A program made the position numbers and the translations under genes. Below the pieces are notes generated by a model. It did not search any database. It was not told the DNA's origin and was given only the letters and a program-made list of their open reading frames with translations. Shown in pieces: positions 37,988 through 47,136 of a stretch of DNA of 64,000 bases. Within the stretch, counting starts at the first letter, position 1, and each line of letters begins with the position of its first letter. This DNA is from Prochlorococcus sp. AG-409-P01. Lineage in GTDB: Bacteria; Cyanobacteriota; Cyanobacteriia; PCC-6307; Cyanobiaceae. The stretch is from contig QCKM01000005.1 in assembly GCA_003215335.1 (NCBI GenBank), forward strand, positions 62,001 through 126,000. The letters are read 5' to 3'.

Positions 37988-39070
37988 ATGAACGTCCTTG
38001 CAGCGTTAGCAGTTCTAGGGCTCCTAATAATCATTCATGAAACAGGCCACTTCCTTGCTGCGTCAACTCAGGGGATCAGAGTAAATGGATTCTCTGTTGG
38101 ATTTGGGCCTGCTCTCTTCAAGAAAGAACTAAAAGGGGTCACCTACGCATTACGAGCTTTACCTCTGGGCGGATTCGTTTCTTTCCCAGATGACGACCCT
38201 ACAAGTGACATATCTCCAGATGATCCCGACCTATTAAAAAACAGACCAATAGCTCAAAGGGCTCTTGTTATATCCGCAGGTGTGCTGGCAAACCTTTTGC
38301 TGGCCTGGCTGATTTTGCTAAGTCAATCTGCTTTTGTTGGGTTACCCAGTGAGCCAGAGCCTGGAGTAATGATTTTGTCAGTACAGCAAAACGAAGCAGC
38401 CGCTGGAGCTGGCCTAGCTCAAGGTGATCGAATCCTGAGTATTGACGGAGTCGAACTAGGAAAAGGTATTGAAGCAGTTCAATTACTTGTAGAGCAAATA
38501 CAAAGTTCCCCAGGCAACACCTTGCAAATAGAACGCCTTCGTTCTGGGAAAAGGGAAAATCTAAATATCACCCCGACCAATCGAAATGGGAATGGACAAG
38601 TCGGGGCACAGTTGCAGCCAAACCTCACTGGTCAAATGCGCCCCGCAAAAAATGTTACTGAGATTTTCAGTCAATCAAATAACCAATTTTTAGATCTACT
38701 GACTAAAACGATCCAGGGCTATCAAGGTCTTGTAACAGACTTCGAATCAACCGCAAAGCAACTTAGTGGACCAGTAAAGATCGTTGAGATTGGAGCTCAA
38801 CTAACTGAACAAGGGAATGGTGGGTTGATCCTTTTTGCAGCACTAATCTCAATAAATCTTGCAGTCCTAAATGCTTTACCACTTCCACTGCTTGATGGCG
38901 GTCAACTACTACTTCTATTGGTTGAGGGGCTGAGAGGAAAACCTGTTTCAGAACAGTTTCAGAATGCTTTTATGCAATCTGGCTTCTTACTTTTGGTTGG
39001 ACTCAGTGTTGTTCTAATCATCCGAGACACGAGTCAATTATCAATTGTCAAGGAATTAATGGGTAACTAG
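37988..39070 (+). CDS. rseP: site-2 metalloprotease RseP/MmpL-type with PDZ domain
   Basis: An intramembrane zinc protease of 360 residues. HETGH (His17, Glu18, His21) in helix 1 binds zinc; a later LLDGGQ supplies the third ligand region (ALPLPLLDGGQ). The GFGPALFKKELKGVTYALRALPLGGFV segment and a PDZ domain (about 120-200, VQQNEAAAGAGLAQGDRILSIDG) are typical. It cleaves anti-sigma factors or remnant signal peptides. Twenty bases separate it from serS on the same strand. Confidence 0.93.
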   Translation: MNVLAALAVLGLLIIIHETGHFLAASTQGIRVNGFSVGFGPALFKKELKGVTYALRALPLGGFVSFPDDDPTSDISPDDPDLLKNRPIAQRALVISAGVLANLLLAWLILLSQSAFVGLPSEPEPGVMILSVQQNEAAAGAGLAQGDRILSIDGVELGKGIEAVQLLVEQIQSSPGNTLQIERLRSGKRENLNITPTNRNGNGQVGAQLQPNLTGQMRPAKNVTEIFSQSNNQFLDLLTKTIQGYQGLVTDFESTAKQLSGPVKIVEIGAQLTEQGNGGLILFAALISINLAVLNALPLPLLDGGQLLLLLVEGLRGKPVSEQFQNAFMQSGFLLLVGLSVVLIIRDTSQLSIVKELMGN

Positions 39071-39170
39071 TGTCACCCCTCTATTCCCTCTCCAGCCTTG
39101 TGATCAAGTCATAAAGGCCACGTAAAGAGGTAATATTTCAAGGTTATTTCAAAAGATTTAAACCCGCCGC

Positions 39171-39473
39171 ATGGCCAAGAAGTCAATGATCGCGCGCGAT
39201 GTAAAGCGCAAGAAGCTTGTTGAGCGCTATGCGGCCAAGCGCAATGCTCTTATTTCAGCATTCAATGCTGCAAAAGATCCTATGGAGCGTCTTGAGATCC
39301 ATAGAAAAATCCAAGCTCTGCCAAGAAATAGTGCTCCATCAAGAATGCGCAATCGCTGTTGGGCCACGGGTAAGCCTCGAGGGGTTTATAGAGATTTTGG
39401 TCTCTGCAGGAACCAACTACGTGAACGAGCTCACAGAGGCGAACTGCCTGGCTTAGTTAAATCAAGTTGGTAA
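39171..39473 (+). CDS. rpsN: 30S ribosomal protein S14 (zinc-free form)
   Basis: A 100-residue S14 with [24 protein letters not shown]-type start and the C-terminal [21 protein letters not shown]; the CxxC pairs of the short zinc form are absent. It occurs alone here, outside the ribosomal protein operon, as is usual in cyanobacteria. Confidence 0.96.
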   Translation: MAKKSMIARDVKRKKLVERYAAKRNALISAFNAAKDPMERLEIHRKIQALPRNSAPSRMRNRCWATGKPRGVYRDFGLCRNQLRERAHRGELPGLVKSSW

Positions 39474-39643
39474 TCAACTCAATAACTCGTCCAGATCCAG
39501 AGGGAATTCTCCATCTCAAAACGTTGAAATAAAAACATTTGGTGTTTTTCTAATAGTTCAAGTGGGAATCAAATCGAATATTTACTGAAATGGTTCCTGC
39601 AGGGTGTCACAATATGGACAGATAAAAAAATCCATAAGAGCAC

Positions 39644-41809
39644 GTGCAAGGTAAGACCCAGTCAATCTCCTTTGATGGTCGGGAAATAAGACTGACGACA
39701 GGGCGCTATGCCCCCCAGGCCGGTGGTTCAGTAATGATGGAGTGCGGAGACACCGCTGTCCTAGTAACTGCAACCAGATCAACAGGTAGAGAAGGAATTG
39801 ACTTCCTCCCTCTCATCTGTGATTACGAAGAAAGGCTTTATGCCGCTGGCAGAATCCCTGGAAGCTTCATGCGTAGGGAAACTCGTCCGCCTGAGCGAGC
39901 GACGTTAATCGCTCGTCTTATAGATCGGCCAATGCGTCCTCTTTTCCCTAGTTGGATGAGGGATGACATACAAATTGTTGCCACTTGCCTATCTCTAGAC
40001 GAAAGAGTCCCTGCAGATGTTCTTGCAGTGACAGGAGCATCTATGGCGACTCTTCTTGCAGAGATCCCATTCCTTGGACCTATGGCAGCAGTGCGAGTAG
40101 GTCTCCTAGGTGATGATTTTGTTCTAAATCCAAGCTATCGGGAAATAGAAAGAGGAGATCTCGATTTAGTAGTAGCCGGCACCCCTGATGGGGTAGTAAT
40201 GGTTGAAGCAGGAGCCAACCAGCTTTCTGAACAAGATGTAATCGAAGCAATTGATTTTGGTTATGAAGCAGTTTGCGAACTAATTACTGCCCAACAATCA
40301 ATCCTTAAAGATGCAGAGCTTGAGCAAGTCAAGCCTGAGGATCCTGCCGAGGATAAAACCCTCCCAACATATTTAGAAAAAAATTGCAGCAAGCCTATTG
40401 GTGAAGTGCTCAAGCAATTTGATCAGTCCAAAGCAGATCGAGATAGCAAGCTTGAATCAATAAAGGCTGAAGTAAACAAATCAATTGAGGGATTAAAAGA
40501 AGACAATGCTGTTCGCAAAGCTGTCGCCTCAAACAACAAGCTTCTTGGAACTTCTTTCAAAGCTCTCACTAAGAAGCTTATGCGCGATCAAATCCTCAAG
40601 GATGGCAAACGTGTAGATGGGCGCAAGCTTGATGAAGTACGCACAATTAATTCTGCAGTAGGAGTATTACCGAAGCGAGTTCATGGGTCAGGTCTTTTCC
40701 AAAGAGGTCTTACTCAAGTCCTCTCTACAGCGACATTAGGCACGCCTAGCGACGCGCAAGAGATGGATGATTTAAACCCCAATACTGAGAAAACTTATCT
40801 CCATCATTACAACTTCCCTCCCTTCTCAGTTGGGGAAACCAGACCAATGCGCTCTCCAGGTCGTAGAGAGATAGGACATGGCGCTCTTGCTGAACGCGCC
40901 ATAAGTCCTGTCCTTCCCGCAAAGGATACTTTCCCTTATGTGCTCAGAGTTGTAAGCGAAGTCCTCAGTTCCAATGGTTCCACATCGATGGGTTCTGTTT
41001 GCGGAAGCACCTTGGCCCTTATGGATGCTGGCGTTCCACTTAAGGCACCTGTTGGCGGAGCCGCAATGGGCCTAATCAAAGAAGGAGATGAAGTGAGGAT
41101 CCTCACTGACATTCAAGGGATAGAAGACTTCCTAGGGGATATGGACTTCAAAGTTGCAGGTACAGAAAAAGGCATCACCGCCTTGCAAATGGACATGAAG
41201 ATCACTGGTCTATCAGTACCTACAGTCGCCGAAGCCGTCAATCAAGCCAAGCCTGCAAGAATCCATATTCTTGAGAAAATGAGAGAGGCAATAGACGTGC
41301 CTAGGGAAAGCCTCTCTCCTCATGCACCAAGGCTTCTTAGCTTCCGTATTGACCCTGAATTAATCGGAACCGTAATTGGTCCTGGTGGCCGCACTATCAA
41401 AGGCATCACTGAACGAACCAATACCAAAATCGATATAGAGGATGGTGGAATTGTGACGATTGCTTCTCACGATGGTGCTGCTGCGGAGGAAGCTCAAAGA
41501 ATTATCGAAGGGCTCACTCGCAAAGTAAATGAAGGAGAAGTCTTCACAGGGTCAATTACAAGGATCATTCCTATTGGTGCCTTTGTAGAAATACTTCCTG
41601 GCAAAGAAGGCATGATCCATATCTCTCAGCTATCTGAAGCTCGTGTTGAGAAAGTCGAGGATGTTGTAAAAGTCGGGGATGTTGTAACCGTTCGAGTAAG
41701 AGAAATTGATAATCGAGGTCGTATCAACCTCACCCTTAGAGGCGTACCTCAAATGGGTGAAGATTCCAGGCCTGAGCCAACCCCAACCCCTGTAGCTCCC
41801 CTCCCATAA
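39644..41809 (+). CDS. pnp: polyribonucleotide nucleotidyltransferase (PNPase)
   Basis: Phosphorolytic 3'-5' exoribonuclease and poly(A) maker. The start is GTG 39644 ([17 protein letters not shown]), 721 residues. Two RNase PH cores ([28 protein letters not shown] in the first; [23 protein letters not shown] in the second), a KH domain ([17 protein letters not shown]) and an S1 domain ([22 protein letters not shown]) are in order. The 170-bp leader has no hairpin clear enough to call an autoregulatory site. Confidence 0.97.
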   Translation: MQGKTQSISFDGREIRLTTGRYAPQAGGSVMMECGDTAVLVTATRSTGREGIDFLPLICDYEERLYAAGRIPGSFMRRETRPPERATLIARLIDRPMRPLFPSWMRDDIQIVATCLSLDERVPADVLAVTGASMATLLAEIPFLGPMAAVRVGLLGDDFVLNPSYREIERGDLDLVVAGTPDGVVMVEAGANQLSEQDVIEAIDFGYEAVCELITAQQSILKDAELEQVKPEDPAEDKTLPTYLEKNCSKPIGEVLKQFDQSKADRDSKLESIKAEVNKSIEGLKEDNAVRKAVASNNKLLGTSFKALTKKLMRDQILKDGKRVDGRKLDEVRTINSAVGVLPKRVHGSGLFQRGLTQVLSTATLGTPSDAQEMDDLNPNTEKTYLHHYNFPPFSVGETRPMRSPGRREIGHGALAERAISPVLPAKDTFPYVLRVVSEVLSSNGSTSMGSVCGSTLALMDAGVPLKAPVGGAAMGLIKEGDEVRILTDIQGIEDFLGDMDFKVAGTEKGITALQMDMKITGLSVPTVAEAVNQAKPARIHILEKMREAIDVPRESLSPHAPRLLSFRIDPELIGTVIGPGGRTIKGITERTNTKIDIEDGGIVTIASHDGAAAEEAQRIIEGLTRKVNEGEVFTGSITRIIPIGAFVEILPGKEGMIHISQLSEARVEKVEDVVKVGDVVTVRVREIDNRGRINLTLRGVPQMGEDSRPEPTPTPVAPLP

Positions 41810-41823
41810 AGGGAGTGGATTTC

Positions 41824-41846
41824 CCCTCGTCTTTCCAGATGAGGTC
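41824..41846. terminator. possible hairpin between convergent pnp and cysQ
   Basis: CCTCGTCT (41825-41832), TTCC loop, AGATGAGG (41837-41844): an 8-bp stem with one G-T wobble in the 49-bp space between the two stop codons. No strong T-run follows, so termination is only likely by position. Confidence 0.35.
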
Positions 41847-41858
41847 ATAGAGTTCTAC

Positions 41859-42776
41859 TTATAGAGAAAAGCCTGGGGCGATATGCATCATGGCTTTAGA
41901 AACTGCCTGACAAATTTCGCTGTGGATATATCCATGACTTGCTACTAGGCATCCCATCTGGCGAAAATCACCTGTGTTGTATTGAAGCCATTGACCATCA
42001 GCATGGGAAAAGCATCCACCAGCGGCCAGCAAAACAACTTCAGGTGCAGCCATATCCCAATCTTTAGGGGCACTATGGCCTGATAGAGAAATATAAATAT
42101 CTGCCTCTCCTCTGAGAATAGTTGCAATCTTGCAACCAACGCTCCCTACTTCTTTCGTCCCAGCAATATCGAGACTCCTCAAAAGCCCTTCAAGTTTTAG
42201 GTCACGATGATTTTTACTCGCAACAAGTATTAAGTCTTGAAAATTCTTTCTTTGACTAAATCTCACTGGAGAGCGTTCCCCTCTTCGATTCTCACACCAT
42301 GTACCAAAACCAACTACCCCAAACCACAACTCTTCGGCTTCAGGGACCAACACCACCCCTAATACAGGCCTGTGATTGTTAACCAATGCCAAATGAACAG
42401 CATATTCCCCAGTACCTTGAAGAAAATCTTTGGTCCCATCTAATGGATCGAGAATCCAAATCCAATCTTCATCGGACAAGTTCATTGTGTTGAGGTTCCC
42501 TTTGGCAGACTCCTCGCTCAACAACGACCAACTTGCAAATGGGAATTGTTGAGTGAGACCATCTAATAACCAACTATTTACTGCAAGATCAGCAGCTGAA
42601 ACTGGGCCTTCAACTCCTTCCTCTACGTCAAGGGCACTTGGAAAACCATATGGAGGGACATCCCTATTCGCATACGCCAAAAGGATGTCAGCAGCTCCCC
42701 AACAAAGAGCTCTCAATTCCTGAAGTAACTCTTCAAGCGTCACATAAGAAGGAAGAAGAGGAACACTCGGCATCAT
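41859..42776 (-). CDS. cysQ: 3'(2'),5'-bisphosphate nucleotidase CysQ-like
   Basis: Hydrolyses PAP, the by-product of sulfate assimilation, or a related inositol-monophosphatase-fold reaction. ATG 42776 or 42773 (MPSVPLL), about 305 residues; a longer frame to 42902 would run through the whole start of rsmI. The metal sites are visible: LSEES (Glu), DPLDGTKDFLQGTGEYAVHL, and KDWDMAAPEVVLLAAGG. The N-terminal part SYVTLEELLQELRALCWGAADILL is the usual first helix. Confidence 0.88.
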   Translation of the reverse strand: MMPSVPLLPSYVTLEELLQELRALCWGAADILLAYANRDVPPYGFPSALDVEEGVEGPVSAADLAVNSWLLDGLTQQFPFASWSLLSEESAKGNLNTMNLSDEDWIWILDPLDGTKDFLQGTGEYAVHLALVNNHRPVLGVVLVPEAEELWFGVVGFGTWCENRRGERSPVRFSQRKNFQDLILVASKNHRDLKLEGLLRSLDIAGTKEVGSVGCKIATILRGEADIYISLSGHSAPKDWDMAAPEVVLLAAGGCFSHADGQWLQYNTGDFRQMGCLVASHGYIHSEICQAVSKAMMHIAPGFSL

Positions 42777-42799
42777 GGTTAGAAGGGGAGAAAAACATT

Positions 42800-43660
42800 G
42801 TGAGTCATCGACCAGAGCCAGAACCAGGAGTGCTGTATTTAGTAGGGACCCCAATAGGACACTTAGGTGACCTATCACCCCGTGCCAAATCACTGCTGGC
42901 AAAAGTTTCTACGATTGCCTGTGAAGACACTAGGCACAGCTGTCAGTTACTAAATAGCGTAGGTGGCAAGGCAAAACGACTGAGCTACCACAAACACAAC
43001 TGCAAAAAAAAACTCCCAAAATTATTAGAAATCTTGCATCAAGGCAAAAGCCTTGCCCTCATAAGTGATGCTGGCTTACCTGGAATAAGTGATCCTGGTG
43101 AAGAATTAGTTAATGCTGCACGCAAAGAAGGACTCGAAGTCATCTGCATCCCTGGCCCTTGTGCCGCCACCACGGCCCTTGTAAGTAGCGGACTTCCAAG
43201 CGATCAATTCTGCTTCGAAGGTTTTCTGCCCGCGAAAGGGCAAGCAAGAAAACTACGGCTTGATGCGATATGCAAAGAAACAAGGACTACCGTTTTATAT
43301 GAAGCTCCTCATCGTCTTACCAAACTCCTAGAAGAACTTTTGGAATTATGTGAAAAAGAAAGACCTCTGCAAATAAGTAGAGAACTGACCAAAAAACATG
43401 AACAACATATAGGACCGACTATTGGTTCAGCATTAGAATTTTTCCAAAAATACAAACCTCAAGGTGAGTGCACTCTTGTACTGGGAGGTGCGCCCAAGGT
43501 CAAGGAACAAGAAAAGAGTGATGAATACTTACTAAGTGAGGTAAAAGCACTCATTCAAAAAGGAGTTACTGCTAGTGATGCCGCACGTCAAGTAGCAGAA
43601 GCATCGGGAAAGTCAAGGAGAGTTCTTTATGCCCTACTACACAAATCTATGCCAAAATAA
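42800..43660 (+). CDS. rsmI: 16S rRNA (cytidine(1402)-2'-O)-methyltransferase
   Basis: Methylates C1402 in the 16S decoding centre. The chosen start is GTG 42800 (MSHRPEPEPGVLYLVGT), preceded by GGGGAG (42785-42790), giving 286 residues, the normal length. An upstream frame to 42638 would lie inside cysQ. LVGTPIGHLGD (14-24), ACEDTRHSCQLL, SDAGLPGISDPGEELV and GFLPAKGQARKLRL are family motifs. Starts of this gene and cysQ are divergent and 23 bp apart. Confidence 0.93.
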   Translation: MSHRPEPEPGVLYLVGTPIGHLGDLSPRAKSLLAKVSTIACEDTRHSCQLLNSVGGKAKRLSYHKHNCKKKLPKLLEILHQGKSLALISDAGLPGISDPGEELVNAARKEGLEVICIPGPCAATTALVSSGLPSDQFCFEGFLPAKGQARKLRLDAICKETRTTVLYEAPHRLTKLLEELLELCEKERPLQISRELTKKHEQHIGPTIGSALEFFQKYKPQGECTLVLGGAPKVKEQEKSDEYLLSEVKALIQKGVTASDAARQVAEASGKSRRVLYALLHKSMPK

Positions 43661-43713
43661 AGACAATCAGGCTATTAAAAGGCAAACTTATAAAAATAGA
43701 ATCTTTCTAGACA

Positions 43714-43944
43714 ATGACACTTTCACAAATGCGAATCTTAGCAACCAGTTTTAGTAGCGGCATCTTATTGATACTTGTTCTATGCCTTGGTTCTCAAAAT
43801 CTAAGTGATCGACTTAGTTTAAAAATTGGAGAGGCAAAAACTGCAGAGCTTCCTTCCGGATTTCTCGTAGGCATTTCACTCGTCTTAGGTGTTATTAGTG
43901 GAGGAAGTGTAGCGGCATTGTTGTTGCCAACCTCAAAACAATAG
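43714..43944 (+). CDS. small membrane protein, function unknown
   Basis: A 76-residue protein with two hydrophobic helices, about 10-28 (SFSSGILLILVLCLGS) and 47-70 (SGFLVGISLVLGVISGGSVAALL), joined by a polar hinge (LSDRLSLKIGEAKTAEL). This layout recalls LapA-like (DUF1049) proteins, but I do not claim membership. It follows rsmI by 53 bp on the same strand. Confidence 0.72.
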   Translation: MTLSQMRILATSFSSGILLILVLCLGSQNLSDRLSLKIGEAKTAELPSGFLVGISLVLGVISGGSVAALLLPTSKQ

Positions 43945-43966
43945 TAAAAGTCTTTAATTAAATCCA

Positions 43967-44773
43967 CTAAGTATCTAATGAGATGATAGTGCCCTCCAGA
44001 ATCAAACGAGTTATCCCTCTTCCGACAAGATAGGGAACTGATAAAGCAAACACTTTACTGTCAGGAACTTGAATTACTCGTTGGCTTCTACCACACTGCC
44101 GTTTTGCTGAGCGCTGATTAGAGAAAAGATAAATCGCTTTTCGATCTTGCTCTTCATCATTCATTAAGCCCAACTCGGGGAAATCCTTAAGCGGTCTTGC
44201 ATCAAGTTCCACTGCCTTTTCTACAAGCATATACACCCTTGAAGGCAATAAATCTAAGGAGAAAGGTTGACAAGATGTTTTTTTAGGCTCATCTACAAAA
44301 ATATCTTGGTTTAAAGGAACCAGCTCCTGAAAATATTGAGCATTTTGTTCATCCTCAAGCCCATTATCTTCAGTATTTTCATCTCCAAGATTACCTGAAA
44401 AATCATCGGCATCATCTAGCGCTAAAAGGCTTGAATCATCATCCATCTCAAGAACACCCTCTTTCCCATGAGCAGAATTTGATTGAGGATCATCAAATTG
44501 CTGAAGTTCGTTTTGTCCAAGCTTTTCCCTCAGCGGAGTGCTATTAACAACAACATCACTGTCTTCACTAGAGGTCACTCCAATCAAAGCACCTTTGGCA
44601 CGCAGTGCTTTGAGCTCTGCATACTCTTCATCTGAGAGCAATGCTTTAACTGTTCTACTAACAGTGTTTGGACTACATCCGAATGCATCTGCGAGCTTGG
44701 CGGTGGTCTCACCAGCCTTAAAACTCGCGACAAGCGACCTCTTGTTGCTATCGCTAAGCCGCCTAGCCACCAT
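43967..44773 (-). CDS. helix-turn-helix protein with acidic middle, picocyanobacterial type
   Basis: From ATG 44773, 268 residues. The N-terminal 50 residues form a resolvase/transposase-like HTH (RSLVASFKAGETTAKLADAF then GCSPNTVSRTVKALLSDEEY). Residues about 60-150 are acidic and low in complexity (LEMDDDSSLLALDDADDF). The C-terminal 110 residues look folded and conserved in kind (PSRVYMLVEKAVELDARPL, VIQVPDSKVFALSVPYLVGRGITRLIL). It is likely a DNA-binding regulator with a lineage-specific C-terminal domain. Targets are unknown. It starts 70 bp from tRNA-Arg, on the other strand. Confidence 0.75.
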   Translation of the reverse strand: MVARRLSDSNKRSLVASFKAGETTAKLADAFGCSPNTVSRTVKALLSDEEYAELKALRAKGALIGVTSSEDSDVVVNSTPLREKLGQNELQQFDDPQSNSAHGKEGVLEMDDDSSLLALDDADDFSGNLGDENTEDNGLEDEQNAQYFQELVPLNQDIFVDEPKKTSCQPFSLDLLPSRVYMLVEKAVELDARPLKDFPELGLMNDEEQDRKAIYLFSNQRSAKRQCGRSQRVIQVPDSKVFALSVPYLVGRGITRLILEGTIISLDT

Positions 44774-44842
44774 CAGTTCAAAGTGAGCAGCACCTAACCA
44801 TAAGGCGCCTTGGTGCAAAATGACTGCAACAATCTTTTTCAA

Positions 44843-44916
44843 GCTCCCTTAGCTCAGCTGGATAGAGCAGCTGCCTTCTAAGCAGCCGGTCGTTGGTTCG
44901 AATCCAACAGGGGGCG
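44843..44916 (+). tRNA. tRNA-Arg (anticodon TCT)
   Basis: A full cloverleaf can be drawn: acceptor GCTCCCT/AGGGGGC (44843-44849 with 44909-44915, one G-T pair), D stem GCTC/GAGC, anticodon stem GCTGC/GCAGC with loop CTTCTAA (anticodon TCT, reads AGA), T stem GTTGG/CCAAC with loop TTCGAAT. The discriminator is G at 44916. CCA is not encoded. It is 74 nt long. Confidence 0.97.
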
Positions 44917-45113
44917 TTTACAAACCATTGAAATGCAAGAGAGCTTGATATCACTTGCCGTAGTGACAAACGCATTTGCTATCAGAGCCCTCAAAGTTGC
45001 GACAAATCACTGGAAAACAGCGATTTCATTTCAACCCAACTCTTCCAGCATCAAAAGCATGTACTTACAACAAATATCGGGATACCTTCAGTGCATCAAC
45101 AAATGAGCTCAGA

Positions 45114-45815
45114 ATGGCCTACAACGACGCAGAAGTACTTGCAGGCGGATTAGCTCATGTACCCATTTTGATTGGCTTCGTTGTTTTCCTTAACTCTTAT
45201 ATAAGCAGTTATCAAAATCGCGAGGGATCTTCAACTCGAAAGGAAGACACTCAAACAGCGACTGCAGCAGAACAAGCTCAACGTATAGCCCAAGAAAGAG
45301 CTGCGGCAGAACAAGCTCAACGTATAGCCCAAGAAAGAGCTGCGGCAGAATCAAAAAACCAAGATATTGACCAACGTCCTGACTCTTATAAATCCGAGAT
45401 TTCAACTCCTGTTAATCCACCAAAGTCATACGTTAATAGCGAAAAATTAGATGCATTTGAAAAAGAATCCAATATGGTTTCGACAACCGAAGAGAGGCTA
45501 AAAGATGAAGTAGAAAGACTAGAAGCCGAAGCAGAGTTTAAAAAGCTTGAAGAACAATCTCGAAACAAAAAATCCTCTAATTTTAGAACAAAGATAAAGA
45601 AAGCCTTTGCAAAGATCAATCCTTGGCAGATAGGAGCAATTGCATTACTTGCAGTAGGAGGAACAAACCTTTTTGCTGCTCAAGAAAACAACAAACACAA
45701 TCCTACAATCAACCAAAGTTCAAACTGGAGAGAGAAGCATCCGTCAACATTTTTATCAATAAAAGAAAGTATCAAGTCCAAGCAATCAATGAGCTCAAAA
45801 GACTTTAAATTATAA
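45114..45815 (+). CDS. membrane protein with Gln/Ala/Glu coiled coil and tandem repeat, function unknown
   Basis: A 233-residue protein from ATG 45114 (MAYNDAEVLAGG); the frame extends upstream to 44976 with atypical sequence. One hydrophobic helix lies near residues 8-30 (VLAGGLAHVPILIGFVVFL) and a second near 180-200 (QIGAIALLAVGGTNLFAA). Between them is a charged coiled coil that includes two identical copies of AEQAQRIAQERAA encoded by a perfect 39-bp tandem repeat. No family is recognised. It may be a recently diverging, lineage-specific envelope or thylakoid protein. Confidence 0.65.
   Translation: MAYNDAEVLAGGLAHVPILIGFVVFLNSYISSYQNREGSSTRKEDTQTATAAEQAQRIAQERAAAEQAQRIAQERAAAESKNQDIDQRPDSYKSEISTPVNPPKSYVNSEKLDAFEKESNMVSTTEERLKDEVERLEAEAEFKKLEEQSRNKKSSNFRTKIKKAFAKINPWQIGAIALLAVGGTNLFAAQENNKHNPTINQSSNWREKHPSTFLSIKESIKSKQSMSSKDFKL
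45267..45344 (+). repeat. perfect 39-bp tandem duplication in a coding region
   Basis: Unit 1 (45267-45305) and unit 2 (45306-45344) are identical over 39 bp and start with GCAGAACAAGCTCAACGT. A third copy begins (GCAGAA) and then diverges. The unit is thirteen codons, so copy number can change without a frameshift. Confidence 0.95.
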
Positions 45816-45921
45816 ATAAATCGACCACTCTTACTAATTGATACTTCATTTATTTTGCAAGCATATTCAGCTTAACTGTTAACTCTTTTGCAAAATTAAA
45901 CCTCTTATATATATCTATTAA

Positions 45922-46269
45922 TCAACCTCGACCTACAGTAAAAATAAATTCTTGAAAATTAGGATTTGTGAAATATAAAACTGCAACCACAGCCAGTACA
46001 AGATTCAGACCTAGCACGACCGAGCCCAAAATAACTCGCTGCCTTTTCCCAGGGAGCTTATATTTCAAGCCCCCCAAATTGTATTCATCAAGATTAACTT
46101 GCTCAGGCTTTGCTTTTCTCTTAGGCCTACTCTTTTTAGTCGCCAAAGCCTCTTCAGCAGGACTCTTTAATCCCTTAGGCGCACTTTTCTGATTTTTCTC
46201 ACCTGAATCCTTTTCACTCGCATCGTCCAGTCGACCGGTGGGGTTGGACTCCTTAAATTCAGCCATCAC
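45922..46269 (-). CDS. small membrane-anchored protein with basic disordered N-terminus
   Basis: A 115-residue protein (ATG 46269 or 46266). The first 70 residues are polar, Lys/Ser-rich and probably unfolded (KKSRPKRKAKPEQVNLDEYN). The segment GGLKYKLPGKRQRVILG is followed by one helix near 82-100 (VVLGLNLVLAVVAVLYF) and a short tail NPNFQEFIFTVGRG. It looks conserved in type among picocyanobacteria. No function is known to me. Confidence 0.7.
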   Translation of the reverse strand: MMAEFKESNPTGRLDDASEKDSGEKNQKSAPKGLKSPAEEALATKKSRPKRKAKPEQVNLDEYNLGGLKYKLPGKRQRVILGSVVLGLNLVLAVVAVLYFTNPNFQEFIFTVGRG

Positions 46270-46552
46270 ATTTAGTAGCTATATCTATCTAATAGCAGAA
46301 GGTCGCTAAAAAGCCTCGGAAATGCAAACTTTTCCATTATTGCAAGACAATTACTTTCTCACAAATCTGCCTAAAGGCTACAAATAGCATTTAAACATTA
46401 AGGTTTAAGGCTGTCTATTGTAATGATTTTCTGTTTAGATCTATAAAAAAACAGGTAAATTTACGTGACATTACCTCTTAATAGAAAGCAATAGACTCAA
46501 ATAATCCCATCAGGGATTAAACAAATATCCCATATTTTGCCATTTGAAATTT
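46270..46552. other. A+T-rich intergenic region without recognised gene
   Basis: 283 bp between two minus-strand small genes, more A+T-rich than the coding neighbours. Small inverted repeats are seen: AGGTAA/TTACCT at 46453-46476 and AATCCC-ATCA-GGGATT at 46503-46518. The second could be a weak terminator for the gene to the right, but has no long T-run. No tRNA or known small RNA is evident. Confidence 0.45.
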
Positions 46553-46897
46553 TCAATGCTCCAAACAAGTTCGATTGACATCTTCAAGCAATTGAAATGC
46601 GGCATCTCCTCGCCCTTCACGATGTTGGCTCATTATCAAATCAGCACCCAAGCCAAGAGCCAATGTCTGACAAGAGTAGTTTTTTTTCATCGCCGCAACG
46701 CGTTGTAATGTTTCGGCCCGCTTCAAAGCCAACCGACAAATATTCACTTGCCTTAACCGAAAACACTTTCGAGCCATCTCGTCAAGAGCTGCCAGCTGAG
46801 TCTCACCAGCAACAGAAAATCCAACCGAAGATACCTGCATCAGAACAAATGTCAGCAGCGAAATCTTTCCGCGGCATCCATTTAGTGCAATTAACAT
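46553..46897 (-). CDS. small secreted protein, function unknown
   Basis: A 114-residue protein with an export signal (MLIALNGCRGKISLLTFVLMQVSSVGFSVAG). The mature 80 residues are helical with four cysteines (ARKCFRLRQVNICRLAL, KKNYSCQTLALGLGADLIM, DVNRTCLEH), which could form two disulfides in the periplasm. The start ATG at 46897 lies inside one arm of a perfect 13-bp inverted repeat (46893-46923). I do not recognise a family beyond a general picocyanobacterial look. Confidence 0.65.
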   Translation of the reverse strand: MLIALNGCRGKISLLTFVLMQVSSVGFSVAGETQLAALDEMARKCFRLRQVNICRLALKRAETLQRVAAMKKNYSCQTLALGLGADLIMSQHREGRGDAAFQLLEDVNRTCLEH

Positions 46898-46923
46898 GAG
46901 CCCTTATAAAAAGGGCTCATGTT
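46893..46923 (-). promoter_or_regulatory. perfect 13-bp hairpin covering a start codon
   Basis: AACATGAGCCCTT (46893-46905), a 5-base loop, and AAGGGCTCATGTT (46911-46923) are perfectly complementary. On the minus strand the descending arm ends in GGGCTCATGTT, which contains the ATG of the small secreted protein gene. It could mask ribosome binding, attenuate transcription, or act as a protein site. No plus-strand gene reaches it that would need a terminator. Confidence 0.6.
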
Positions 46924-47136
46924 TAGCTCAAATTCCAAATTTGATAGAGAAAAGCTTTCGACCACCTAAATCCAAAATCAATTGAGGTGCATTCAAGCTG
47001 GCAAAAAAGAATTTTCCCAGCTTTCAAAAGCTAGTTTTCTTAATGAGCTTAAGCAAGATCACGCAAATACGGCTGAGAAAGGTCCTTTGTCTATTTCCTG
47101 AGTTAAGGTGTCACACGATAAAAATTACCTTTAAGG

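Noticed and set aside
42638-42799. Upstream extension of rsmI reading MENHMEG...
   Set aside because: It lies antisense to the cysQ N-terminus; the GTG at 42800 with GGGGAG upstream gives the normal RsmI length.
44778-44975. Minus-strand frame containing CWIRTNDRLLRRQ
   Set aside because: It is the well-known false protein read across a tRNA gene (here tRNA-Arg).
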